Source: Varroa destructor
Taxonomy: Eukaryota; Arthropoda; Arachnida; Mesostigmata; Varroidae
Length of the DNA: 64,000 nucleotides
Assembly (NCBI RefSeq): GCF_002443255.2
Contig: NW_019211454.1
Span: 2,824,352-2,888,351 of the forward strand
Direction of reading: 5' to 3'
Both the position numbers and the translations under genes were made by a program. The notes under the pieces were generated by a model. The model was not told the origin of the DNA, searched no databases, and worked only from the letters and a program-made list of their open reading frames with translations. The first letter of the stretch is position 1. Every line of letters starts with the position of its first letter. This document shows, piece by piece, positions 23,749-36,102 of the stretch.

Positions 23749-25391
23749 TAATGACCCCGTATGGTCTGAAGTACTTTCTTAGCAGAAGGCTTTATCATTC
23801 TTGTGCATTTAGATATAGCACTACAGTGTTGTGTCGATAGCTGCTTGTATTGTCTTGCATTAGCGGTAGCAGTGACGCTGGGTGTGGGTCAAGTCCGTCA
23901 GTAGAAGCCGCCATTTTACCAGCCCGACGATCCTGACAACGTCACAATGCGACAACGCGCGACATACTTAAAGTCCCTTACTTCGCCTAGCGGTAAAGCG
24001 AGACGTCATCACGGAAGGATTAACCTGATAACGGGTGCGGCCAGCACAGCGGTCGACGAAGGCTGGGGGGTTTGTAGGGATCGCAAGCAATCAATAGAAA
24101 CATTAGTTCTGTATTACCAGAGAGTTACAGCAGCAGTAACAGTAGTAATGACTATGACGACTGTGATGCTCATCGTCATTACAATCATCGTAGTCATCAT
24201 CATGACGTTTACGGCCGCGCCGATGCTTATGGTAACCTAGACGCATTAAGAGCCTGCTAGTCTCCGTTGTCTTCATACAGGATAAAAGGAAAGTGCTCCT
24301 CCCTCGTCACAACTATTGTGGTTCCTGCCGCTACTGCTGCTCCATTCCGATGCAGTTACTACCTTTGACCTTCGTCGGCGGCAACGTTGAAAGGTGACGC
24401 CTAAAATAGCGATCACAGTCTCGGGTGGCCAAAAGCGTTACGCACGGACCCATTGCTGTGAAGCTACCGATGGCGAACTGCGGCGTGAGCCTGTATCATA
24501 ACACTTGTAGCATCTTTGCAGGCGTCGTTGATAAGACCCCTCTACCGACACAGCCATGGTGATAACGACAACGTCAGCATTCATCGTAAGCCCCCGTCAC
24601 AACAACAGGCGCTAAAAGCCGTTCGCTCGCGCGATATTCAAAGCCATTGTATCATCTCCTTATCCAACGGCCATTTACGAGGCAGCAGCATTATTATCTA
24701 AGCGGCGGTACTGTTTCTTGAATAGATAACATTGTGTACAACTGTAAACATGCTATCATACATCTCTCAGTCTTGTTGTTGTTATTATTATTGAAAGTTT
24801 TAAACATGATGCAGGAGAAGTAAGCAAAATATTCTTTTCGCTAATAAAAAAAGGACACATCGTCGAATATATCTCAACCACGAATACAAAATGTTTTATA
24901 AGTGTGCAGTTGCCAACGCTGTTTGTAAGAGGCGGAAGAAATTAGTACAAGAACATATCTTCATCATTGATGCCAGCAGGAAAAGTGGGGTACGTTACGT
25001 TTTTCATTTTTGATTCGAGAGTCTTATGGTCGGCGCACTCCACCTCGAAAAGGTCAATAGATCTTTCGAGTGGGTTGAAATTTACCTCTATCAATCCTCG
25101 TTTGTACTGCATCAGCCTCAGTTGGATCGATTCGCCTGAACTGTTTAAATAGCCATTTGACGGATAGTAGCATCAGTTTGCTTAGATCGTATCATGTCTG
25201 CCTTTACCAAGAAGAGTGGAATATTTTAGGGGTAGGGGCATTTCGGCTGGCGACACTCTGCAAAACGGTAGCCGAGTGTCCAGATGTTACCGAGCCGTCT
25301 CGGGTCTACAAAAGCGGGACAAAAGATGCCATGAATTAATTGACTGTATGCTGAAATATCTCATTGAATGATACTACGAACTTAACTTAGA
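23749..25391. other. Intergenic, GC-richer patch with trinucleotide tracts
   Basis: Positions about 23930-24710 are GC-richer than the surroundings and hold AT(C/G)/CAG-type short repeats. These create a 97-codon plus-strand frame ending in a Val/Ile/Thr/Met-rich stretch that I treat as repeat-derived. A (TTG)(TTA) run lies at about 24774-24793. Confidence 0.45.
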
Positions 25392-25509
25392 ATAAGTTCA
25401 ATAATTTTACTAATTTAGCAAAGAAAAAAAAGAAGAACGCTGCGAGTTTCAATTTATCATAAGTTCAATAATTTTTACATAACAATTTAGCAAAAAAAAA
25501 GAACGCTGC
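25392..25509. repeat. Imperfect direct duplication, about 51 bases, two copies
   Basis: Copy 1 at 25392-25443 and copy 2 at 25459-25509 both run from ATAAGTTCAATAATTTT through TTTAGCAAA and an A-run to GAACGCTGC, with small indels. A 15-base spacer separates them. Confidence 0.85.
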
Positions 25510-28500
25510 TTCGACCTGCGTTTTTACGTTTATAAGAATGCAGCATTAGCCTGTGCACAAGTTCAGGATAGAAGCGAAGTTGAAAGTAACTCTTTGTACG
25601 TCGACAGCCTGTACGTACGCAAAATTTCATGATAAACATTTCCTTATGTAGAATTCCATATCTCGATGGTCGACAACAATGGTGCTTGCGACGAACGGCA
25701 CACGGCGTACATCAAAGCAAATCAAGTCTGATAACGACACAAGTTAGCTAACGACCTCTTGACTCAAATGCCTTTGGCACATACTATATCATATACGTGG
25801 CAAAAACGTCACCGGGTAGCAATAAATTTAGCTTACCGAGTACGTAACCTTAAGCAATTGTTACGACCTTTATCAGCGACAATAGGCATCTCATCAGGCC
25901 AATTTCGTAATAACAAGAGTACGCTGAGCAAGAGTAAATGTACGCGTCTATAGGTTGTATTTATACTCTGATTTTTGCAAAATTAAATTCATGTTCGTTT
26001 TGCTTTGCCGTCATCATTATTACCAGTTTGATACGTCATCGATTTTTCATTGTCTTCATTGAGGCGAGCGGTCGCTCGATTGATTCATGAAGGAAAAAAA
26101 TCGTCTCCCCTTTTCTCGCCAGTGGAATCATCGATGGAGTCAGTTAGCAGCAGATCTTCTTCAACGGGCGGATGCTATGGCTATGCTGTGCGTGGCGCTG
26201 CTAACAGGAAATCAGCCTGACGGAAAAATCAAGGGAACACCCACACTTCCTACCTTTGTGACGCGTACGCACGTAGCTGCAGAGGGAAGGAGCAGACGGC
26301 CGGATGTATTAAAGCGAGTGAAGTAACGACGTTACCGACAGCAGCGATGTCGACAACAGTCACAACTGCAACAACAAACAGACAATATCCATGCAAATAT
26401 TGGATACATATGGCGAGGGCGGGGTAGCCATCGTCAAGACAGTGTATGCGTGTGGGGAGCGTGCAGGAAAACAAAAGAGGTTCTAGAGAAAGAAGGGGTT
26501 CTAAAAAAAGGCAACATTAGAAATGTTACGCTAGACGAAAGCGTAGAACTCTAAAAAAGACACGGCGAGTGAGTGAGCGCTTAACTAACTGACTAAAGAT
26601 CTGGATGAGTGACAAAACGAGCATTTCTCTTATGGCTGACATGAGCTTCACTGGGCCACTTGACCGAGTTGGGTCGGGCGGATGCAGAACGAAATATGCC
26701 AGCCTCGTGTTCAACTGAGCTGCTCCCTCATAGCGGTACCATCTTCAGCCAGTGAGAAAGCTAGCGAGCAAATCGTAACATCGCAAGAACAAAAAATACA
26801 CATATAACACACACAGCGCTATAACGGATAAACACAGTTAAATGAGATTCATCGACTCGTCTCTGATACGATTTGTGATTCGGCGCAATGATGGCGTTTG
26901 TTGACTCCGGACGAGGTGTTTCCCGGCTGATACAGCCATTTAAGCATCTCCGCCTCGTTGCTGATGCTACGGCTATAACTAAGGCTGTCAGAGTACTCAT
27001 AGTAATATTAATCTCGCTGGTTATTCAATTTTTCTTTGACGACGACGACAGTGTAGGAGGCTCTCTCCGATGCGCCCGCTCACGTTTCAAACTCCTGAAG
27101 TTGGTTGAAGAAGTCGCTCGGAATACCGACACAACCTCGTTTGACATCAGCGCTCAGCCCGCGGGCGCTGTTAGGTGGATGCAAGTGAAATAACAATAAC
27201 GCTTAACTAGGTGTTGATAAAGATCACTGCCGCTATAATCATCGAAATTGTGACAATAGTTATTATATATTTTCATAACTTAATTTACGCATTTTCTTAC
27301 TTGCCATTATCCCTTTGACGGATTACGAGGTTCAGCGAACGGGCTAGATGGCGGAAATTATCAAGAGCAATGGTTCCTTGCAAACGGCATTAAGCCAACA
27401 GCCGTCGTGAACAAAAAAAAATCACCAACTTTTATCCCCTTTATCATTGTACGTTTCAAAATCGTTACTACCGAAAAGTAATAGCGATTTGTTGAAAAAT
27501 TCATTAGCACACATTAGAAATTGCCAGTTTGTAGTGTCACCATCTATAGAAATGACTGAATAGATCTGTAATTTTCTAGACCCGTTTCCATTTCTCCCAC
27601 AATTAGTCTACTATAATTTTTTGCCTTGCTCGGCGTATGTAACTGCTTTGTTACTGTTACAAGAATATGTCCTCTAGTAGCTGGGATCCGTACGTGTCAC
27701 CAATTTCTATAGAAAATTATTACCGGCAGCTAATCATGCTCCAAAATCAGTTCGGGCAAGAACTAGTTGTTTTCTATTTCCTATCACTGCTAAACATACA
27801 CTAATCGTACACTAAGCAATCTATAATATATCAATGAGCAAAACAGTCAAAGCGCAGGAACCCACAGGCGCCGAAACAACGTTGGAATCAGTAGGAGCAA
27901 GAGTGAATGTCAGAGTCAGCAAAATCACCGATATAATCATCATCGTGGTAAGCCTGTTGCGATGCTATGTCGGCACAGGGTTACGTTGCAGCAAGCCGTT
28001 AGCGGGCAGTATCCGCTGATGATGAAAAGTTTTTTGTTGTGTACCTTGTGGCAGCAGTCGCCTTCGTTATCCTTTTCTCCTGATTGTGTCCTGTTGTTGC
28101 GAACGCTCTTGGTGTGTGAGAAGTGATCTTGCCGTTGCCATTCTGTGCGGTCACTGCTCAGATCTTCAAGTAATTGTTTAGGGTAATGATGGTGGTCACT
28201 GTTCGTTTTCGTCCGTGCGGCAGGCGCCGTTTACAACATCATTGGCTACGACACCTGCCACACGCACCTCTGCGATGGGCCGGCGATCTTCGTCTTGTTC
28301 CTGCCACTATCGGACAAGACCGAATTGGCCGCGTCTTTGTTGGCGCTATATACAGTTGTTAGTTCGGATTTCGATGATTACCAGCTCTATAGCCACGCAT
28401 CGATTCTTATGTATGATGCTATAAAAAAACTCAGCTAAATTTTACGTCGAGATGCTCTTGGGTGATTGATTAGGTTCTAAAGCACTAAATAATAATGAAT

Positions 28501-30651
28501 GATAGAGATAAGCTATGTAAAAAAACTAATAGATAACATTACATACAGATGATCATTGAAGCGTGTTCATGATATGAGTCGTTGTCCTTCCTATAAGCGA
28601 TGCCGGCTTGAGAAGTGTTTATGCTTCGGAAACAGACGAGCCAAGAGATGCGTTCTATATATATACACACTTACATACCCGCTCTTGTCGCCTGATTACG
28701 TTCAATTAATTAGGGTACGGAAATTTTCAGTGACGTATCAAACTGTTCTTCAAACGTCTTCACTTTCTATGTGGATAACGAGAGCCAGTATGCTTGCGGC
28801 CAGTCCTAAAATCGAGTCTGATCTCAATCAGAACAGATCCATTTACAGATGCTGCTTTGTGAATTGTATTTGATCATAACGATCGCTGTTCGATTCAACG
28901 CACGAGGTTCGCACTTCATCTTCCCGTTGAAAAAACATCACCTGAATTCATTACTTACCACTGATCGAGAAACTCTAAGTTTAGCCGTGAAGTTTTTGAG
29001 GCGTACATAGAACGGGGCGTCAAATGCAAGCATAACATTTTTGGAATCTTACGCTTAGCTCTACTTCTGTTAATACAATGCAAACTTTTAAGTTATTTGC
29101 GTATCTACAAGCATTTTGGCGATGCTCAAGTAAGGCATCGCTGCTTCAGGTTCGTCAACACCGAAGGAATTCCATTATTTGACGGGCTTAGCTCATAGAT
29201 GCAAATACTGCGTATCTGTGATAGCTTCTATCTTCAGCCAAAAGCTCATTCTGAAGAAAAGAGACTATACTACAATAAAGTCCATATCGCAGAATTGATC
29301 ATTTTACTCGACCGCAATCCAGAAATGCTTCAGTGACGCTCGCTTAGACAGTGTATAGATTTGAGCGTATGCAATCTTAGCTATAATAGTTATTATTTAC
29401 CATTGGAGCCACACCATTAAGAAATCAGTCTCTTATTTGTCCCACTCACATCCCGTTATTCTACGTACGAGTAAGGCAACTACTTTGGATTATATACGTC
29501 TCCGTAACGTTTAGTTGATCCAGTTTATCAATGAACAATGTTCTTTAAAAGGTCCTAATAGCGAGGCTGTATCGTTACTGCCGTTACTATTAAGGCTACC
29601 TCTGTCCATACGCCGACCGTTTGCCTGTGCTATTACCTCCGGCTAACGGTTATTTGTTGGTGGCTATAAGTCAACAAAAATACCGTAGCGTTACTTCCCC
29701 AAACGACATTTCGCTGAACTTTCATCAGCCCTTGGTCGGTAACTGGTGGCGTTCTTCAAGTGCGCCCTTCGTGTGTCTTCAGCTGGCGGAACCTCCGGGG
29801 GTAAAGGGGGTGGTAGAAAATTAGCGTTCATGTTCCATTTGTATTTCTGTTGCGTCAAGCTCTTACTGCCTGAAGTTGATTCGAGATGATTCAAACGAGG
29901 GTTTTCTCAGTTCACTCACTGCTATGCGCTAGTGTGACTGCCCCTCCGACCTAGAGCTGATAGCCTGACCCGATTCGACGCTGACATTATCGTAGGCCAA
30001 TTGTTCGATCAAACGCTCGGGTGACACTTATACCGGGGATGAGGGCCATTGTTGGTTCAGAAAACCCCTCTGAGCGATCTGTGAGTGGCCGTAGAGGTCC
30101 AGGGTAGCTCGTGATCGCGGAGATAAAAACGAATAGATACGGCAACTCATACGTCCATTGGAGCAGCGGTAAATGTTATTTAACAAACGACATACGCCTG
30201 AAGCGGTTGAAACTGATGGGGCTAGCACTGGAAGGAATAGCAGTAACAGTGATAACGACAAAATGTAAGGCGCGGCGATACTGAACGTGAAATAGGTCCA
30301 ACATGAAAACTAGATAACAATCATTCAAAAGCAGATTCTGGTATCTCACTCTGCTTTGGCCTGTAGAGAGTAACGTCCAATTCCATCTAGGTTAACCGAA
30401 AGTAACGAATTAGAAAAATCACTCTGGCAAAGGAAAACCATTCTATCCAATAAGTTAGTAGCTTCACCTGAGCGAGCGATAGACCGTGTCAAGTTTGTTG
30501 TTTACTTTTGTTGAAACTTCGAAAAGAAGATACACTGAAATTGAAATTGAACAGATAGGTTTCGCGTTCGATGGCGGCGTCCAAAACACTAGTTACGCTT
30601 GTGTCAAACATGTGGCAACCTCAGAGAGAATAGTACATTCAAATTAGGCCA
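25510..30651. other. Intergenic, no supported gene
   Basis: GC-richer sub-regions at about 26080-27190 and 27830-28370 carry CAA/CAG-like triplets. The rest is AT-rich. Short frames (60-105 codons) show no domain that I can support. Confidence 0.45.
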
Positions 30652-30697
30652 GCCCTGAGCTGTGAGCTGGAACGGAATCCAGCTCGCAGCGCAGGGC
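30652..30697. repeat. Near-perfect 19-bp hairpin with 8-base loop
   Basis: The left arm (30652-30670, GCCCTGAGCTGTGAGCTGG) and right arm (30679-30697, CCAGCTCGCAGCGCAGGGC) form 17 Watson-Crick pairs, one G-U pair and one A-G mismatch. The loop is AACGGAAT. No Helitron-type CTRR end follows, and no tRNA fold includes it. It could be a small-RNA hairpin or part of a foldback element. Confidence 0.85.
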
Positions 30698-32804
30698 ATC
30701 TCCGCCGACTGTGAAAGAGAACAAATGTTGATTCGAACCTGCGTTTACAAAATATTCTTGGCTTCAATTCAGCTCAAGGTCTGATAGTTTATTCATGACA
30801 TATATATAACAAGTAGATTAAGCTACTACGTTCCCATATGAAGTTCTTGATAATAGCGGACCTGATGAAAACGGTTAATTAAAATTAGGTGAGCTCATTG
30901 AAATGGGCCAGTAATTATAATGAATGGACAAGAAAAGAGATTACTGGGGAGACCCATAAGAGATAGTTGACAACAGAGCTCTTAAATGAGCAGAACGATT
31001 AGATCTGTTAAGAAGCTCAAAGGGAGAATATTCCAGGTTATAGTAAATTGGTGATTGGGGCTCTAGCCATGACCAAAGTATCAGAGGTGAGGAAAGTATT
31101 CGATGTAGAAAAACATAGGGGTAAGGCAAAATAACCACAACAAGAGGCCCGATGCAATACGGGCCCCGGCCAAAGGCGTAGCTTGTGCGTTACTGAGAGC
31201 TACCAGAGAGAAGTATGAAAGCAAGCAACAGAACAAGACAGAATAGATGCGGAATATTCCGAACGGAGCAAAAAGGAACCGTTTTGCAGGACTTACATTT
31301 GTGGCCTTATTTTGCTGCTAACGTCAATTCGACCCACGATCACATAGCAGGACATGAACAGGACAAACAGAAATTTGTAAACTAGAAGTAGGCTTAGTAC
31401 AGAGACAGCCCAAAAACCTTGAGGTAAAAGAGAATACATATACCGTGGAAACTTTTGAGGCGGTTTATAGGGGATTGCCGATAGAAGTTGCTATTGGCTA
31501 GAGGGCTCAGGAGTAGAACGGTACCATGAAACTAAACTGGCTAATTATCAATTGTGAGAGTAAAAAAGCTACAGAAAGAGAGAGATAGATCAAGGTGCTT
31601 ACGAAGAATTGTTGCCGCTGGGAACGCTCGAGATCGAGTGCAGTACACAGATGACGGCTAGCCAGAGCTATGCCTGAACATTTTCGAAGGAAAAGGCCAA
31701 TTCAGTTACGAGTATGAGTCAAAGACGCGACTGTCTTAGGGCTGGACACAAATAGTGACACAACATTTACTATTTACCAGAAAATCCTAACCTAAATATT
31801 GCTTATCTAGCTACTACAAGAAGAAATATTCATATCCAGTTAAACGAGTCTAAAAGTACATCTCTAGCTCTCATATGTAAATTTTATATCGGTGCTAAGC
31901 TATTGGTTTGAGTGTAGAGATAACTTTATATCGTTGCACTCGTTCAACAGGCCAAATATAGGCTGAATAGGTCACATTCTGTGTGATCAAGTGACAAACC
32001 CCTGATAAATGTCCAAATGCAATACTTACACGGAAGTATGATTTTCTATAAAAAAAACACCGATGAAATCTTGTCTGACAGCAGTATTTAATCGACGGGG
32101 TTTAATAAGATCTGCATTGTATACTTAAGATGGCAGCACAGTTTTACAGACGATGCTGACAATTCCGCAAGGCTTTACTCAGTTCACTGAAGTCTGCTTT
32201 ACTATAATCAAATGGATAATAACCGTTTATGGTTTAGAACTGACATGGGTGAGGTTCATTGAGTTCCTGAAATTAGCAAGTTCTCCTAGAAAAGTCTTTC
32301 CTAATTTGCTGGCCCATGTAATTTGCGTTTTGCGAGCGTTAATCGTCATTACTTCACCATAGATATGGCGCAGTGCCTGCCGACAACGGGACTCGACATG
32401 TGCGCCGCAAGCAATTGCCTATTATGAGCTCGCTCAAGGCGTATAGTGAACATGTACATATTACGTTCAGGATGAGAAAATACCTATTGCGTTAATCATG
32501 CAGCTTCATCACTATATTGTGATGATGGCCCAGTGAGCACCACAGACCACTGCAGTCGTATTTCAGAACCGTCACTTATCACAGACGTGCTAATGTCCGC
32601 GATCAGAAGCACAATGTCCGTGTATTTTTTCTCGAAACAGGATAATTTGTTTGCTTGTTCATCATTACCTCATTTTCACAGTCCTAGGTAAGGTAGCATA
32701 CGGGATGACTTGCAAGCCTAGCGTGACGCGTTTCGGAATGCGTCGCAGAGCTGTGCCTGTCCTTCATGTATTAGAGGTTCACCATAGTAACAGCAGTAAA
32801 ATAC

Positions 32805-32828
32805 ATATATATATATATATATATATAT
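32805..32828. repeat. (AT)12 microsatellite
   Basis: Twenty-four bases of perfect AT alternation. Confidence 0.95.
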
Positions 32829-34180
32829 GCGTGAGATACATCTATCGTGTCAACGACGCAGTGCAACATAATGTACTTGCCGAAGATGGAACGCTGTTTT
32901 TGTTTGATTCAGCCATCCGAAGTATGTCAAGGTCTGTATGAAATTATATCATAGTACACGTCTGCAGAAGGCGCAAATATGTGTCTATTCGCTTCTTTTT
33001 CTAATAAGAGCTCGCATAAAGGAACAGACAGTCTCCTATGGAGGCCATATATATATGATTTGTTTTTACCTTGTAAATCGATTGGGGTAAATTAGCATCC
33101 GGTGCGCCCTGCTGTGACAGAGATTATGTATCGCGGCTAAGCCTCCAAACAGGAATACGCGAAACAAAATGATCTGTATAATAATAAAACAGCATGATCA
33201 ACTAGGCCAGTCAACAATAACGATCGATTTCGGGCTTTAGACCCGGCAAATTCGAATAGACCTTTGCTTCTATTATTGTAGGTTGAAGCGGGGTGAATTT
33301 CCATGGAACGGTTGCCGATTTAATCTATCGATCGTATTTTATCGGCAAGACTAGTGAGGGTGCCACTTAAAACATGGAACGTTTTTCATTTAGTTATATG
33401 AACGTGGGTTCGGGCGTATCATTGTCACTGCAAACAGAGCGACTCCTTCACCTACTGATCCCGCGGCGTAGATTTTTGATGGGTCACACTTACCTCTTGG
33501 TCCGCTTTGTCTTTTCGGTCTTTTTACATTCTCAGAATGTTCTGTTGTTTTAATGAGCAAATAATAGTGATCCGCACCACCTTTCAATAGAGCTCTGTCT
33601 GTGCTTTGCAATCGAAATATCTGGCTTGGACATCGTCATTGTAGTGATAGCTTTTATTCTTTCTAGCTAGCAAGTACTCTTGAAGTATCGATACTTGCCA
33701 TTTCCTTAACTTCTACAAGGTTTTGTTAGAATTAGTGAGGTCTTACTTCGATAGGTCTGCATGCGAAGCGTATGCATCTGTCCCTCCTTGTTCGTCCACT
33801 ATCTCAAGTTTGCCATTAACAATCGTTACTGCAGAGTCGTTTATTTAATTTGTGTAAGAGCGTGTGTATCGTCGTTAGCGATGTCCGTCTGTGAGCACGA
33901 TTTTGTTTTTATGTGCTGGTATTTCTTAGGCGTCAATCAACACTCGACTCTATAGAATACGGACGTAGCAATGATGTAGATGCAATTGAGTCCTACTGAA
34001 TCTTATTGAAGGAAAATGTCAAATTGTTACACACCGCGAATGGATTTAAAGGGCAAAAAGTCCAGGGATGACGTATGGAAAATTCAACATCTACAATTGT
34101 TTTCAAAAGAAATCAAGATCGAAGCTTTTATAGCCGCCCTTTTTCCGGGGCTGTCGAACTTTTTTGGCCCCTTTTTTACC

Positions 34181-34195
34181 ATATATATATATATA
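34181..34195. repeat. (AT)n microsatellite, short
   Basis: Fifteen bases of AT alternation after a T-rich run. Confidence 0.85.
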
Positions 34196-36085
34196 ATCAC
34201 AAAAATCAAAATCAGCTAAATCTATACAAATACATTTGCAATTGTTATTACTACGCTCGTATTATGAACGCCTGCACATTAAGTTTTCTTTATTTGAGTT
34301 CAGAAAGCACAGTAGAGCGTAAAGTACTTCTCCCTATAACGTGTTCTATATGTAAAGCAAACGCTATTGCGGATAGCAGCGACATGCACCATCAGTCTAT
34401 ACATCACAACATTGAACTATTTGTAGTTTTCATATAACAGCTACTGTAACTCATAAACTAGAAAGTTTTCTGCAAAAGTTAATATCGCATTAAAAAAAAA
34501 AAGCTCGATAACATGTGTAGCAACAACAATAACAGAATTTCACCCGTCACAACAGCAACAAAAAGATATGGTCGACGTCTACCCTTTATTTGTATGCTAT
34601 TCCGCAAAAGATTTTGCTGTCTCGTCATCGACTGAAGCCTACATGTAAGTGGCAATAGTTTTGAACGTATCTATGATTGGTTGGTTTCTTGGCTACTTCC
34701 TCGTTGCTTGCGGCAACTGGTAGGGCGTCTGCAGAGACAGCCGAAATGGTGGCGGCGGCGGTCGTAGTGTAGAACTGAAATGGCCCCCGCTAGAACTCGC
34801 CTACCAGCAAAAACCACGTAACAACGAGAAAAGGGCACGGCATTAGCACTGCGGCGCCGTTGCAGCAACAGCAGGTTGATATCGGATCAGGCAGCTGATG
34901 GGGAGGACCGAACCATTTGGCGTTGCCATCGGCCTATCGTCGGCCGGAAGAACGGTAACAGCCGTAGGACCAACAGCTCAACGGCCTGTTGTTGCTATAG
35001 TCCGAGAGGTCGTCGCAATTGACAGCAATAGCGGGAGTCGTATAAGCCAAAATATTATTGGTGACGGTAGTCGTGGCAGTGGCTTTAAAAGCAGAAAACG
35101 TCGAGCCGTCTTCTTGGCCGCTTGGCCGGCCAATGGCGTGACCAACTCTCTGTCGGCGGATTGCGCGCGCCCAGTTGTTCGTGACCACACCGTTAGAGAT
35201 AGTCGAACCAGAGTATAATGACGTAGTGACGGCAGCGGTTGTAGTACATCGGGCTCGATAATGCCTGACTAGGACAACGAAAGGATCCCTGGGCTCAAAG
35301 AGACACTCAAACAGACAAAGACGCGCACATACGCACACACACGGCTACAAAAAAGGAATCCATCATATCACAAATTACTGAATTGACTTTCTCACCGCGG
35401 TTCAACGAAACGCTGCTACAGTCCCATCTCAAGTCGACCCGGGCCTCCTCCAGTTTTTTTGTAGTAAGTTATTTTCAATTTGGTGTAAATCACAAATGAT
35501 CACATAGGACTTACGAACGCATGGATAGACCAACGCACACAGACACACGCCTGCAAGCTGTCACAGTTATACCATACTCAGTCATATCATACAGCCGGTA
35601 ACCTACCTTTGCACCAGTTGCTGGCCTGTTTCGCTTTTCGACGAGACGTTAAAGTGATTACTATTGCCATCAAAGGGGGCAAATCTAAATTACCATCGAC
35701 AACTGGAAAATGATACGGGAGGAAGTCTAACGATGAAACGTACTGATAGCATAAACGGTGCAATAAATGCGTACAAGCGCAGTATAACAAATTTATCACG
35801 ATGGGAAACGATGTACAGAAATGTTCTTTAGGTCTACTTGAATTTTCTGAAGACTTAAGTTTTGCCCCTTTCTTCATTCATTTTTTGCATTCATTTTACA
35901 ATTGGCAAATCGAACAGCGTTGATTCAGGTCAGTGTAATTTGCTATAGTGCATGTAAAAAATGTTAAACAACCCCCAAACGACCTTGCGTTTTGTCAAAA
36001 TTATATAATTGTATCAGAATAGTTAATACTGCATTATCATATAGGTGCGGTCAACATAAGAAGTCGTAATCATGATTGGTTAATG

Positions 36086-36102
36086 TTATATATATATATA
36101 TA
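36086..36102. repeat. (TA)n microsatellite, short
   Basis: About 17 bases of TA alternation in AT-rich DNA. Confidence 0.85.

Noticed and set aside
23947..24240. 97-codon plus-strand frame with a Val/Ile/Met/Thr-rich hydrophobic tail
   Set aside because: The hydrophobic tail is produced by ATG/ATC/GTC-type triplet repeats rather than a convincing membrane domain.
28556..28873. Frame containing CRLEKCLCFGNRRAKR, resembling the end of a nuclear receptor zinc-finger domain (CRxxKCLxxGM)
   Set aside because: The preceding cysteine spacing is wrong (C-x5-C instead of C-x2-C), the first zinc finger is absent, an in-frame stop lies just upstream at 28550-28552, and no acceptor would restore the frame.
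30652..30697. The 19-bp hairpin as a Helitron 3' end
   Set aside because: No CTRR terminus follows within the expected dozen bases and no Rep/helicase sequence is nearby.
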